NCBI RefSeq assembly: GCF_003014675.1
Contig: NZ_PYAU01000001.1
Coordinates: forward strand, 1 to 64,000
Reading direction: 5' to 3'
DNA length: 64,000 nt
Source: Labedella gwakjiensis
GTDB taxonomy: Bacteria > Actinomycetota > Actinomycetes > Actinomycetales > Microbacteriaceae
How positions within the stretch are numbered: position 1 is the stretch's first letter; each line of letters begins with the position of its first letter. The translations under genes were made by a program, and so were the position numbers. Shown in pieces: positions 1-8,136 of this stretch. Under the pieces are notes generated by a model, which worked only from the letters and a program-made list of their open reading frames with translations, was not told the DNA's origin and made no database searches.

Positions 1-95
1 TACCGCGGCAAGCACAGACCTACCGCGGCAAGCACAGACCTACCGCGGCAAGCACAGACCTACCGCGGCAAGCACAGACCTACCGCGGCAAGCAC
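1..95. repeat. 20-bp tandem repeat array (4 full copies plus a partial)
   Basis: Four identical head-to-tail copies of taccgcggcaagcacagacc fill bases 1-80, and a fifth copy keeps its first 15 bases (81-95). The array starts at base 1, so more copies probably lie outside the window. A 20-base unit is not a multiple of three, which argues against coding. There are no spacers, so it is not a CRISPR array. It sits downstream of the minus-strand lemA gene. Bases 96-241 hold nothing I recognise. Confidence 0.95.
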
Positions 96-241
96 GCAGG
101 TATCGGGGCATGCGCTCACGCACCGACGCGTGCACGGAGGCACAGGAGGAACGCTGCGGTGCACGCGGACGAGTCAGAGCGGAACGGTCGCGAGGATGCC
201 GAGGCCGTCAGGACGACGAGCCGCCGGAGGTGCCGCCGGCC

Positions 242-808
242 TCAGAACTGGACGCGAGGCGGCTCGGCGATCGCAGCGCCGTCGGCGACCTCGAAGAAGT
301 CGCGGCCGGTGAAGCCGAGCTGACGGGCGACGAGGTTGTTCGGGAAGACCTTGATCTTCGTGTTCAACTCGCGCACCCCGCCGTTGAAGAATCGGCGCGA
401 TGCCTGGATCTTGTCCTCGGTGTCGACGAGCTCGCTCTGCAGCTGGAGGTAGTTCTGGCTGGCCTGGAGCTGCGGGTAGGCCTCGGCCACGGCGAAGACC
501 GACCGGAGAGCCTGCTGCATGTGGTTCTCGGCGGCCGAGGCCTCGACCGGCCCGCTGGCGGAGAGCGTCTCGGCACGCGCACGGGTGACGTTCTCGAAGA
601 CGCCGCGTTCGTGGGCGGCATACCCCTTCACGGTCTCGACGATGGAGGGGATGAGATCCGCGCGACGCTTGAGCTGAACCGTGATGTCGCTCCAGGCCTC
701 ATCGACTCGCACCCCGAGCGCCACGAGCGAGTTGTAGGTCACCCAGAAGTAGATGGCGATCACCGCGACGACCGCGACGATGATCAGGACAGGAATGAGC
801 CATTCCAT
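242..808 (-). CDS. lemA: LemA family membrane-anchored protein
   Basis: A 188-residue protein with an N-terminal membrane anchor (about residues 4-24) followed by a long helical region typical of the LemA fold: a short outside N-terminus, one membrane helix and a cytoplasmic helical bundle. The stretches VRVDEAWSDITVQLKRRADL and NYLQLQSELVDTEDKI are hallmark LemA segments. Length is usual for the family. The ATG start is preceded by GGGAG. The biochemical role of LemA is not settled; in Gram-positives it often sits beside a TPM-domain or M48 protease gene, and any such partner here would lie downstream, left of the window. Confidence 0.93.
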   Translation of the reverse strand: MEWLIPVLIIVAVVAVIAIYFWVTYNSLVALGVRVDEAWSDITVQLKRRADLIPSIVETVKGYAAHERGVFENVTRARAETLSASGPVEASAAENHMQQALRSVFAVAEAYPQLQASQNYLQLQSELVDTEDKIQASRRFFNGGVRELNTKIKVFPNNLVARQLGFTGRDFFEVADGAAIAEPPRVQF

Positions 809-967
809 GCTCGGGCTCCCTCAGTAGTTCGTGTGTCCGGAATCTGTGTGCGCTGTGCGCCACGACCACGTCAGTCTACTGCGCCTTCCGGCGCGCCCTC
901 AGGGAGCGCCGGCCCCGCACCGACGGGTATCCCGAGTCGACGCCGTGGCTCGCGGAGGAGCACGCGT

Positions 968-2281
968 TCATGGTCCGAGCACACGATCGAGGTAGGCGTT
1001 CGCGAACACCCGACGTGGATCGACCTCGTTCCGCAGGCCGACGAAGTCGTCGAAGTGCGGGTACAGCTCTCGGAGTTCATCCGCCCCGAGGTAATGGATC
1101 TTCCCCCAATGCGGCCGGCCCGAGTGGCGACGGAAGATCTCCTCGGCCGCCCGGAAATACGGTTCGTGATCGTCGCGGTAGTACCGGTGCACGGCCACGT
1201 AGGCGGACTCCCGACCGCTCGCGGTGGAGAGCCAGAGGTCGTCGGCCGCGGCGAACCGGATCTCGAGAGGGAAGGAAATCCTCCAGCGGCGCTCCTCGAT
1301 GAGCGCGGCGAGTTCCTCGAGCACGGCCGGGAGGGCTGCGACCGGGAGGGCGTACTCCATCTCGGCGAACCGGACCGTGCGCGTGGTCGTGAAGACGCGG
1401 TGCGAGTGGTCCGCGAAGCGTCTCGAACCGGTGAGGCGCGTCGCCGCGCGGTTGAGACTCGGTACCGCCACCGGCAGCAGGGTCCCCGCCGCGCACACGG
1501 CCCGGTAGACGCCGTTCGCCATCAGGTCGTCGTCCACCCACCGCTTGACGGGAGCGAGGGGCGCGCGTGCGCTCCCGGTCGGCATCCGCGTGTTCGTCTT
1601 CGTCAGGGCGACACGCGTGTGGGGGAACCAGTAGAACTCGAAGTGGTCGACGCTGCGAGCGCGTCGCTCGGCGTCGGCGATCGTCGCCTCGAGCGGTTCG
1701 GGAGCCTCGACGGCGCTCAGGACGAAGGCGTCGACGCATTCGAGGGTGACGTCGACGAGCACTCCGAGTGCTCCGAGTCCGAGGGCGAACGCCGGTAGGA
1801 GCTCGGGAGACTCGTCCACCGAGATCCGTCGGAGGGAACCGTCCCCCGTCACGACGCTGACACCTCGCACGCGCCCCGCGAGACCGGAGAATCCGATCCC
1901 CGTGCCGTGAGTCCCGGTGGAGATCGCTCCGGAGATCGTCTGGCGGTCGATGTCGCCGAGGTTCTGCAGCGCCAGCCCGTGCGGCGAGAGCAGACGGGAG
2001 AGGTCCGACAACCGCGTTCCGGCCAGGACGGTCGCGAGGCGACGCTCGCGATCCACCTCGACGAGACCGCTGAGGTCGTCGAGTTCCAGCAGAACCCCGG
2101 GCGCCACCGCGATGCCCGTGAAGCTGTGGCCGGCGCCCGCCGCCTTGATGGGCAGCCCCGAGCCGGCGGCTGCACGCACCGCACGTTGCACGGCCCCGGG
2201 ACTCGACGGCCGCTCGACACGGATCGGCCGCGCCGATTCCGTGCGGGCCCAGTTCCGCCACAGCGCTCCTGTCGCCGTCAT
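968..2281 (-). CDS. FAD-linked sugar-lactone oxidase (D-arabinono-1,4-lactone oxidase family)
   Basis: A 437-residue oxidoreductase with an FAD_binding_4 (VAO/PCMH) domain at about residues 14-180 and an ALO-type C-terminal substrate domain. AGAGHS at 48-53 carries His52 at the position that covalently holds FAD in ALO-family enzymes. HWGK at 391-394 and the ending DPRRVFANAYLDRVLG are the usual C-terminal signatures. Known relatives oxidise aldono-1,4-lactones to ascorbate-like products or reduce O2 to H2O2. Actinobacteria do not make ascorbate by the plant or animal route, so the true substrate is open. The start overlaps the stop of the upstream aldolase-like gene by four bases, so the two are translationally coupled. 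Confidence 0.88.
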   Translation of the reverse strand: MTATGALWRNWARTESARPIRVERPSSPGAVQRAVRAAAGSGLPIKAAGAGHSFTGIAVAPGVLLELDDLSGLVEVDRERRLATVLAGTRLSDLSRLLSPHGLALQNLGDIDRQTISGAISTGTHGTGIGFSGLAGRVRGVSVVTGDGSLRRISVDESPELLPAFALGLGALGVLVDVTLECVDAFVLSAVEAPEPLEATIADAERRARSVDHFEFYWFPHTRVALTKTNTRMPTGSARAPLAPVKRWVDDDLMANGVYRAVCAAGTLLPVAVPSLNRAATRLTGSRRFADHSHRVFTTTRTVRFAEMEYALPVAALPAVLEELAALIEERRWRISFPLEIRFAAADDLWLSTASGRESAYVAVHRYYRDDHEPYFRAAEEIFRRHSGRPHWGKIHYLGADELRELYPHFDDFVGLRNEVDPRRVFANAYLDRVLGP

Positions 2282-3543
2282 ACGAAGGTCTTCCCTTCTC
2301 CGCGGTAGGTGGGCAGCTCGTCCACGACGCTGAGCCGACCGTGTCCGTCGTCGTCCAGCAGCGCGAATCGATCGAGCCGTTCCGACAGCTCGCCCGACTT
2401 GGCGTGGCGGAACCAGACCCGGTCACCGATCCGGAGGTCCCGAGCGGCCGCACCGACGAGGGGCGTCTGCACCTCACCGGCGGACTCGCGGGGGATGAAG
2501 CGAAGTCCGGACGGCGAGACGGGTGTGGGGAGACGATCGGGGGCCGGTGGTCCCGACGCGATGAAACCGCCGCCGAGCACCGTCGCGACGTCGTCCGTCG
2601 GCCGGCGGACGACCGTCAGCCCGAAGCCGGCCGCGGGTGCCGGGCTGAAACGCGTGTAGGCGTCGAAGAGGCGGCCGGCGAAGATTCCGCTCCCCGCGGC
2701 GAGCTCGGTCACCGAGTCGTCACGCGTGGTGCGTTCGAGCGAACCGGTGCCCCCTCCGTTCACGAACTCGAGGGGAGCGAGACGGCGGACCCGCTCGACC
2801 GCGAGCCCCCTCCGTTCCACGAGCTCGGCCATCGAACGCCTCTGCATGTACGCCACCGCGGCGTTGTACGCACGGTTCGCCCCGCTGTCCGCGACACCGG
2901 CGATCTGGGCCTCGTAGGACATCACCCCGACGAGCACGAACCCTGGCCGATCGACGACGGCGCGGGCGACGCGCTCCAGGTCGTCGGCCGTATGCAACGG
3001 CGAGCGGTGCACACCGACCGTGCCGAGCGGTCCGCCGGATCGCCAGGACGCGTCGAGCTCCACGCAGATGCGCACGGTTTCGCGTTCCGACGGGGCCCTG
3101 ACAGCGTCGATGAGATCGAGATGATCGACGCTGTCGATCATGAGCGTGACCCGGGCAGCCGCCTCGGGCGACAGCACGAGCCTGTCGATCGCAGCACGGT
3201 CGGCCGTGGGGTAGCCGACGACGATGTCGTCGATCGTGTCCGCCAGCCACAGCGCCTCCGGCAGGGTGTAGGCGAGCACACCGGCGAAGCCGTCGAGACG
3301 CAGCAGTGACTCCACGACGGACCGGACACGCAGGGACTTCGACGCGATCCGGACGGGCTTCCCCTCCGCACGCCTGACGATGTCGTGGGCGTTGAAGCGC
3401 AGGGCGCCGGAGTGGAGGACACCGACCGGCGCATCGAGGTCGTGCGTCGCGGCACCGATGGCGCCCCAGTACGCCTGCCCGTCCCGCCAAGGCGCTCTGT
3501 CTGCGCTGGCACGTGGCCCGATCGGTTCAAGGGAAAGGGGCAT
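2278..3543 (-). CDS. PLP-dependent amino acid deaminase/aldolase, alanine-racemase fold
   Basis: A 421-residue fold-type III PLP enzyme related to D-threonine aldolase. The alanine-racemase-like barrel spans about residues 38-280, with Lys69 in RIASKSLR as the likely Schiff-base lysine. A C-terminal beta domain (about 320-421) contains GDRVWFRHAKSGELSER, which resembles the metal-binding end of D-threonine aldolases. The ATG overlaps no other gene and the next divergent gene is 109 bp away. Its stop overlaps the lactone oxidase start (ATGA). Substrate cannot be read from sequence: a beta-hydroxy amino acid or D-amino acid is likely by family, and the partner oxidase suggests a shared pathway. 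Confidence 0.82.
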   Translation of the reverse strand: MPLSLEPIGPRASADRAPWRDGQAYWGAIGAATHDLDAPVGVLHSGALRFNAHDIVRRAEGKPVRIASKSLRVRSVVESLLRLDGFAGVLAYTLPEALWLADTIDDIVVGYPTADRAAIDRLVLSPEAAARVTLMIDSVDHLDLIDAVRAPSERETVRICVELDASWRSGGPLGTVGVHRSPLHTADDLERVARAVVDRPGFVLVGVMSYEAQIAGVADSGANRAYNAAVAYMQRRSMAELVERRGLAVERVRRLAPLEFVNGGGTGSLERTTRDDSVTELAAGSGIFAGRLFDAYTRFSPAPAAGFGLTVVRRPTDDVATVLGGGFIASGPPAPDRLPTPVSPSGLRFIPRESAGEVQTPLVGAAARDLRIGDRVWFRHAKSGELSERLDRFALLDDDGHGRLSVVDELPTYRGEGKTFV

Positions 3544-3652
3544 CGATCCTCCGTCTCCGGCTCACCCTACAGCCGAGTACCCGGTTAACGGCACGTCACG
3601 AAACGGCGAGTGCGCTTGACCCTGCGCCTGCGGCCACGTAGACAAGGGTGAG

Positions 3653-6037
3653 GTGGCCGAGCAGGGAACGGCGAAGCGCGAAGCCGTGCGCATCGAGGGA
3701 GCGTCGTGGGCGGCGGGGTCCCGATCCGGTCGAGCCTCCATCCCGGCCGCGTCGAGACGTCTCCCCCCGTTCCTCTCGTCTCTCCGCATTCTCGCCGCCG
3801 TCGTCCTCATCGCCGCCGGCATCAGTGTCGTGTCGCTCGGCGGCGGAGCGGCGGTCGCCAACGCCGCGACCGATCCCGGACCGACACCGTCTCCCTCGAC
3901 CATCGCGCCAGACGAACCGGAGATCGGGGCGCCGACGTTCACGGCTCCCACGGACGGTGCGGTGATCACCTCGGCATCGACGACCGTCTCGGGATCGAAG
4001 ACGGCCGGATCTGGGGTCCAGATCCAGAACGGCGCTGGCGACGTCCTCTGCGTCGTCGATGCCTCACCGGCCACGAGCTTCTCCTGCTCGGTCACGCTCG
4101 GCTACGGGGCGGTCACCATCCAGGCGATCGCGACCGACGCCGACGGGTCGGGTGCGGACGCCCGCGTGACGATCTCCGTGACGAGCGTTCCGCCGCCGAC
4201 GATCGCCTCGGGCGGATCCACTCCGGGGAACGGACTCGTCCGCGGCACGGGGATCCCCGGCGCCACGATCACCGTCACGGCGTCGTCCGGCGAGACGTGC
4301 ACCTCCAAAGCCGACACGAGCGGAGCCTGGGCGTGCCTCCTCACCGGAGGAGCCGCGGACGGGGCGTATCGGATCACGGCGACCCAGGTGGCCTCCTTCG
4401 CGCCGTCCGCCCGGTCCGACGCATCGGCCGCCAGGCAACTCGTCCTCGACCGCACGGCCCCGTCCCCGCCCACACTGTCGAGCCCGACCGGCGGGTCGTC
4501 GCTCGCGGAGACCGACGCCCGCTTCGAGGGAACGGGTGAGAACGGTGCGACCGTCACGGTGTTCGCCGGCTCGTCCTCCGTCTGCCAGGCCATCGTGTCT
4601 GGCGGGGTCTGGTCCTGCGTCGCCGCCCGCCTTCCGGGCGGCGACCTGCGCATCGTGGCGATCCAGCGGGACATCGCCAACAACACGAGCTCGGGGAGCA
4701 GCGCCGTCGACATCGTGGTCGGAGGCACGACGCCCTCCCCCAGCGCGACGCCGACACCCTCGATCCCGAGCCCCAGCGATCAGCCAGCCGAGACTCCGGC
4801 CCCGACGGAGGTTCAACCGACCCCGGTACCGGCTCAGCCCACGCCGGACACACCGTCGTCGCCGTCGGCCCCCTCCCCCGAGGCCTCTCCCTGGGGCGGG
4901 GACGCCTGGGATGCGGCGACGCCCTTCACGACGCCTCGGGCCCCCCTCTTCTCCTCAGGCTCCGTCTCCGGGTGGGTGGGGACCTTCCTCCTGGCCGCCC
5001 TCGTCCTCGCCGGAATCGCGCTCAGCACGCAGCTGGTCACGGGGGCCGGCGCAGGGTCGGGAGCAGGCCCGACGCGGACGCCTGGAACCGGCTACCTCCT
5101 CCCGTCGAGGACACCCCGGTTCACGGGGCGCAACCGCCGGAGCGTCACGGATGACGAACGCGTCGGGCCGGTCCCCTCCTCTGTCACCACCGTCGTGGCG
5201 GCCCTCATCGCCGTCGCCGGTCTCCTGATCCTGTCGAAGCCCGTCGACGGGACCCCCGCCTACGCACGATTGCTCTTCGCCTCCGTGACGGCGACCTTCC
5301 TCGTCGCCCTCGTCTCCGTCGCCGCTCCGGCCGTCGTCGCCCGCCTGCTCGGTGCCGGTCGGATCCACACCACCGTCGATCCGCGCGGATTCGCGATCAT
5401 CGCCGTCTCCGTGGCCACCTCCCGCATCCTCGGACTCGAGCCGCCGCTCCTCTTCGCCCTCGTCCTGACCGCCTCCACCGCGCTCGTCGTGCGTCGCGCG
5501 ACCGAAGGCCGTGTCGCCGCCGCTCGGATCCTCGCTCTCGCCGGCTTGGGCGGAGCATCGTGGGCCCTGGGCAGCGTCCTCTCCCTCGACGGCGGCTTCG
5601 CGTCGAGCCTCGTCACCGAGACGCTCAACCTCGTGACGGCAGCGGCTCTCGGATCCGCAGCGCTCATGATGATCCCGGTGGGGGCGTCCGCCGGACAGAG
5701 CCTCTGGGCAGCATCACGACCGGCCTGGTTCGGTATCGGTTTCGTCGTCGTGACCGTCGAGCTCGTCCAGCTCGGTTCCCGGACCCCGGAGATGACGTCG
5801 AGCATCACGTCCGGCGGGACCGCCGTCGCTGTCGCCGTGATCGCCGTCAGCGCGTCCCTGTGGATCTGGCGCCGCCACGTCGCACCGATCCTCGAGGACG
5901 AGGACACGGGCGCCGCGGACGCACGGGATGAGAACGCGCGTCAGAGGGTTGGGGCGCTCTCGGCAGCGCTTTCGCCGTCGAGAGCGGCGAGCCCTCCCTC
6001 GACATCGACCGCGTCGAAGCCCAGTCCCGACAAGTAG
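3653..6037 (+). CDS. Secreted/membrane protein with three Ig-like repeats, Pro/Ser/Thr linker and polytopic C-terminal domain
   Basis: A 794-residue protein. A signal sequence ends near residue 75 (hydrophobic run followed by ANA-ATD). Three bacterial Ig-like repeats follow, at about 85-180, 182-270 and 271-355, each with paired cysteines (for example CVV...CSV, CTS...CLL). A Pro/Ser/Thr-rich linker (about 356-430) leads to a C-terminal block of many membrane helices (about 440-765) and a charged tail. The extracellular Ig rod on a multi-pass base suggests an envelope or adhesion role, but I do not recognise a named family for the membrane part. The GTG start is the first in frame; a start a little downstream is possible. 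The last 97 bases overlap the convergent rhodanese gene. Confidence 0.75.
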   Translation: MAEQGTAKREAVRIEGASWAAGSRSGRASIPAASRRLPPFLSSLRILAAVVLIAAGISVVSLGGGAAVANAATDPGPTPSPSTIAPDEPEIGAPTFTAPTDGAVITSASTTVSGSKTAGSGVQIQNGAGDVLCVVDASPATSFSCSVTLGYGAVTIQAIATDADGSGADARVTISVTSVPPPTIASGGSTPGNGLVRGTGIPGATITVTASSGETCTSKADTSGAWACLLTGGAADGAYRITATQVASFAPSARSDASAARQLVLDRTAPSPPTLSSPTGGSSLAETDARFEGTGENGATVTVFAGSSSVCQAIVSGGVWSCVAARLPGGDLRIVAIQRDIANNTSSGSSAVDIVVGGTTPSPSATPTPSIPSPSDQPAETPAPTEVQPTPVPAQPTPDTPSSPSAPSPEASPWGGDAWDAATPFTTPRAPLFSSGSVSGWVGTFLLAALVLAGIALSTQLVTGAGAGSGAGPTRTPGTGYLLPSRTPRFTGRNRRSVTDDERVGPVPSSVTTVVAALIAVAGLLILSKPVDGTPAYARLLFASVTATFLVALVSVAAPAVVARLLGAGRIHTTVDPRGFAIIAVSVATSRILGLEPPLLFALVLTASTALVVRRATEGRVAAARILALAGLGGASWALGSVLSLDGGFASSLVTETLNLVTAAALGSAALMMIPVGASAGQSLWAASRPAWFGIGFVVVTVELVQLGSRTPEMTSSITSGGTAVAVAVIAVSASLWIWRRHVAPILEDEDTGAADARDENARQRVGALSAALSPSRAASPPSTSTASKPSPDK

Positions 6038-6261
6038 GCGACGACGCGACTGCTCTTGAGGCCCCATTCGCACACGATGTAGAGCGTCTCCGAGGGGAGC
6101 TCGACCAATCGATCGCTGATCTCCGACATCGGAACGCGCAGGACGTTCGGGAATGGTGCGGCTCCCGGTACTCCGTGCTCCCGCACGTCGATCACGAGAG
6201 CGCTGGGAAGACCGAGGAGCCGGATCGGTGCGATCCGCTTCCTGCCGTCCGTCGGTGTCAT
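5941..6261 (-). CDS. Rhodanese-like domain protein
   Basis: About 106 residues forming a single rhodanese domain: ALVIDVREHGVPGAAPFPN at the N-terminus is the classic D-V-R-E entry motif, and VCEWGLKSSR is the active-site loop with the catalytic cysteine. The loop residue normally Arg (C-x4-R) is Lys here, so the enzyme may be altered in substrate or be a sulfur carrier or sensor. I chose the ATG at 6261 because the domain begins there; an in-frame GTG at 6345 would add 28 low-complexity residues. Neither start has a clear ribosome-binding site. Its 3' end is antisense to the last 97 bases of the Ig-domain membrane gene. Confidence 0.8.
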   Translation of the reverse strand: MTPTDGRKRIAPIRLLGLPSALVIDVREHGVPGAAPFPNVLRVPMSEISDRLVELPSETLYIVCEWGLKSSRVVAYLSGLGFDAVDVEGGLAALDGESAAESAPTL

Positions 6262-6381
6262 GAGGTCAGTCTGGCAGGACGACACCGTTCCCGCGTGCAC
6301 ATGGTCCGGGGCTGGTGTCCCCCCAAATCGGGAGTCATCGGGCACAACCGGGAGTCGATGAGCGCGTCGGGAACCGACGGG

Positions 6382-6455
6382 TGCCCCCGCTGGGACTCGA
6401 ACCCAGACTGAAACGATTTTAAGTCGCCTGCCTCTGCCGATTGGGCTACGGGGGC
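6382..6455 (-). tRNA. tRNA-Leu (anticodon UAA), short variable loop
   Basis: Folds as a 74-nt cloverleaf: acceptor GCCCCCG/CGGGGGC with discriminator A, D arm with GCC/GGC, anticodon stem GGCGA/TCGTT around loop CTTAAAA (anticodon TAA), a five-base variable loop TCAGT, and T arm CTGGG-TTCGAGT-CCCAG. CCA is not encoded. The anticodon assigns leucine (UUA codons). The textbook leucine tRNA has a long variable arm of class II, which this one lacks. It is upstream of, and on the same strand as, the rhodanese gene. Confidence 0.93.
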
Positions 6456-6517
6456 CGGCCGGACGATGACCTCTCGCGGCTCTCGACTACCTTAACGGTG
6501 CCGGAACGACAGGAAGA

Positions 6518-6556
6518 ACGACGACGGGCCGGGCGCAGGGCCCGACCCGTCGTCGT
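6518..6556 (-). terminator. Hairpin terminator downstream of ndh
   Basis: A 17-bp stem with a single mismatch: acgacgacgggccgggc (6518-6534) pairs with 6540-6556 across a short GC loop. It starts 14 bases past the ndh stop codon in the direction of ndh transcription and is followed on the minus strand by a pyrimidine-rich TTCTTCCTG tract. It separates ndh from the tRNA-Leu gene. Confidence 0.8.
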
Positions 6557-6569
6557 GTGGGTGCTCGAA

Positions 6570-8108
6570 CTACTTGTCGGCCGACACGGACTCGCTCTTC
6601 GCGTCGTCCGTGCCCTCGGCCGCTCCACCGTACGACTCAGCCGGGGCTGCACCAGCGCCCGGCGCTTCGGCCGTCTGTGCGGCGTCCGCCGGAGCCTTCT
6701 TGGCCGGAGCCTTGCGCACCGGTGCCTTGCGGGCAGGCTTCTTCTCGGCGGGTACCGCTGCCGGCGCCGGAGTCTCGGCCGCAGCCGGGGGCTTCGGGCG
6801 GGAGGCGAACTCCTCGAAGACGGCGCGAGGGTGCTCGCGCGCCTCGATGCCGACGATGTCGCGACCGAGCCACAGGTTGTTCCACCAGCCCCAGATCACG
6901 CGGAACTTTCGCTCCCATGTGGGCATCGCGAGGCCGTGGTACCCACGGTGTGCTGCCCACGCGGGCAGACCCTTGATCGCGATCTTGCCCGACTGGAACA
7001 CGCCGATGCCGAGGCCGAGGCCGGCGACCGCGCCGAGGTTCTTGTGGTTGTAGTCCTTCGGCTCCTCGCCGCGGAGCGTCGCGACGAGGTTCTTCGCGAG
7101 CAGCTTGCCCTGGCGCACGGCGTGCTGGGCGTTGGGAACGCAGTAGCCACCGACGCCACCGCCGCTGAGGTCCTTGATCGCCGAGATGTCGCCGGCGCCC
7201 CAGGCGTCAGCCACGATGGTGTCCTCGTCACCGACCCGCAGGTCGGTGCGCACCTTGATGCGTCCACGCTCCTCGACAGGCAGGTCGCTGTTACGGACGA
7301 TCTGCGGGTTCGCCATGACACCGGCGGTCCAGATGATGAGGTCCGACTCGAAGCTCTCGCCCGTGGACAGCTCGACCTTGCCGTCGACGGCCGACTGCAG
7401 CTGCGTGTCCAGGTGGACGAGGGCACCGCGCTCGGCGAGGTTCTTGAGCACCCAGTGGCTCGTGGGCAGCGAGACCTCCGGCATGATCCGGCCCATCGCC
7501 TCGATGAGGTGGAAGTGCACGTCGTCGAAGGAGAGCTGGGGGTAGGAGCCGAGCAGTGCCGACGCGAACGAACGCAGCTCGGCGAAGACCTCGATACCGG
7601 CGAAACCGCCGCCGACGACGACGACCGTCAGCAGACGGTCGCGCTCGGGACCGGCGGGCATCGTCGCGGCCTTGTCGAAGTTGGCGAGGATGCGGTCGCG
7701 GATCGCCACAGCCTCCTCGATCGTCTTGAGGCCGATCGCGTTGTCCGCGATTCCGGGGATCGGGAACGTTCGGGAGACCGCACCGCCTGTGACCACGACG
7801 ATGTCGTAGTCGAACTCGTAGGCTTCACCGACCTTCGGCGTGATGGTCGCCTTCTTCTCGGCGTGGTTGATCGCCGTGACGCGAGCCGTGACGACCTCCG
7901 TTCGCTTGAGGTGGCGACGCAGCGCGACGACGGCGTGGCGGCCCTCGATCGAACCGGCGGCGACCTCGGGGAGGAACGGCTGGTACGTCATGTACGGGAG
8001 GGGGTCGACGATCGTGACGTCGGCTTCACCCTTGCGAAGCTGCTTCTCCAGCTTCCAAGCGGTGTAAAAACCGGCGTAGCCGCCGCCGACGATGAGGATC
8101 TTGGGCAC
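6570..8108 (-). CDS. ndh: Type II NADH dehydrogenase (NADH:quinone oxidoreductase)
   Basis: A single-subunit, non-pumping NADH dehydrogenase that passes electrons from NADH to menaquinone at the membrane. ILIVGGGYAGFYTAWKLE at the N-terminus is the FAD Rossmann motif, VVVVGGGFAGIEVFAEL the NADH-binding motif, and WGAGDISA the C-terminal FAD contact. I use the GTG at 8108, which has AGGAGA eight bases upstream; longer in-frame starts add unrelated residues. The catalytic core ends near residue 433. A tail of about 79 residues follows, rich in Lys, Ala and Pro (KKPARKAPVRKAPAKKAP), then acidic. The tail is not part of the enzyme family core. A perfect inverted repeat lies just upstream. Confidence 0.93.
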   Translation of the reverse strand: MPKILIVGGGYAGFYTAWKLEKQLRKGEADVTIVDPLPYMTYQPFLPEVAAGSIEGRHAVVALRRHLKRTEVVTARVTAINHAEKKATITPKVGEAYEFDYDIVVVTGGAVSRTFPIPGIADNAIGLKTIEEAVAIRDRILANFDKAATMPAGPERDRLLTVVVVGGGFAGIEVFAELRSFASALLGSYPQLSFDDVHFHLIEAMGRIMPEVSLPTSHWVLKNLAERGALVHLDTQLQSAVDGKVELSTGESFESDLIIWTAGVMANPQIVRNSDLPVEERGRIKVRTDLRVGDEDTIVADAWGAGDISAIKDLSGGGVGGYCVPNAQHAVRQGKLLAKNLVATLRGEEPKDYNHKNLGAVAGLGLGIGVFQSGKIAIKGLPAWAAHRGYHGLAMPTWERKFRVIWGWWNNLWLGRDIVGIEAREHPRAVFEEFASRPKPPAAAETPAPAAVPAEKKPARKAPVRKAPAKKAPADAAQTAEAPGAGAAPAESYGGAAEGTDDAKSESVSADK

Positions 8109-8136
8109 GGTGAATGCTCTCCTACACGTGTGTGGT

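Noticed and set aside
1-95. CRISPR array
   Set aside because: Copies are directly adjacent with no spacers and there are no cas genes in the window.
110-1798. Long plus-strand open frame opposite lemA and the lactone oxidase
   Set aside because: It is antisense to two well-supported genes, has no recognisable domain and is an effect of high GC content.
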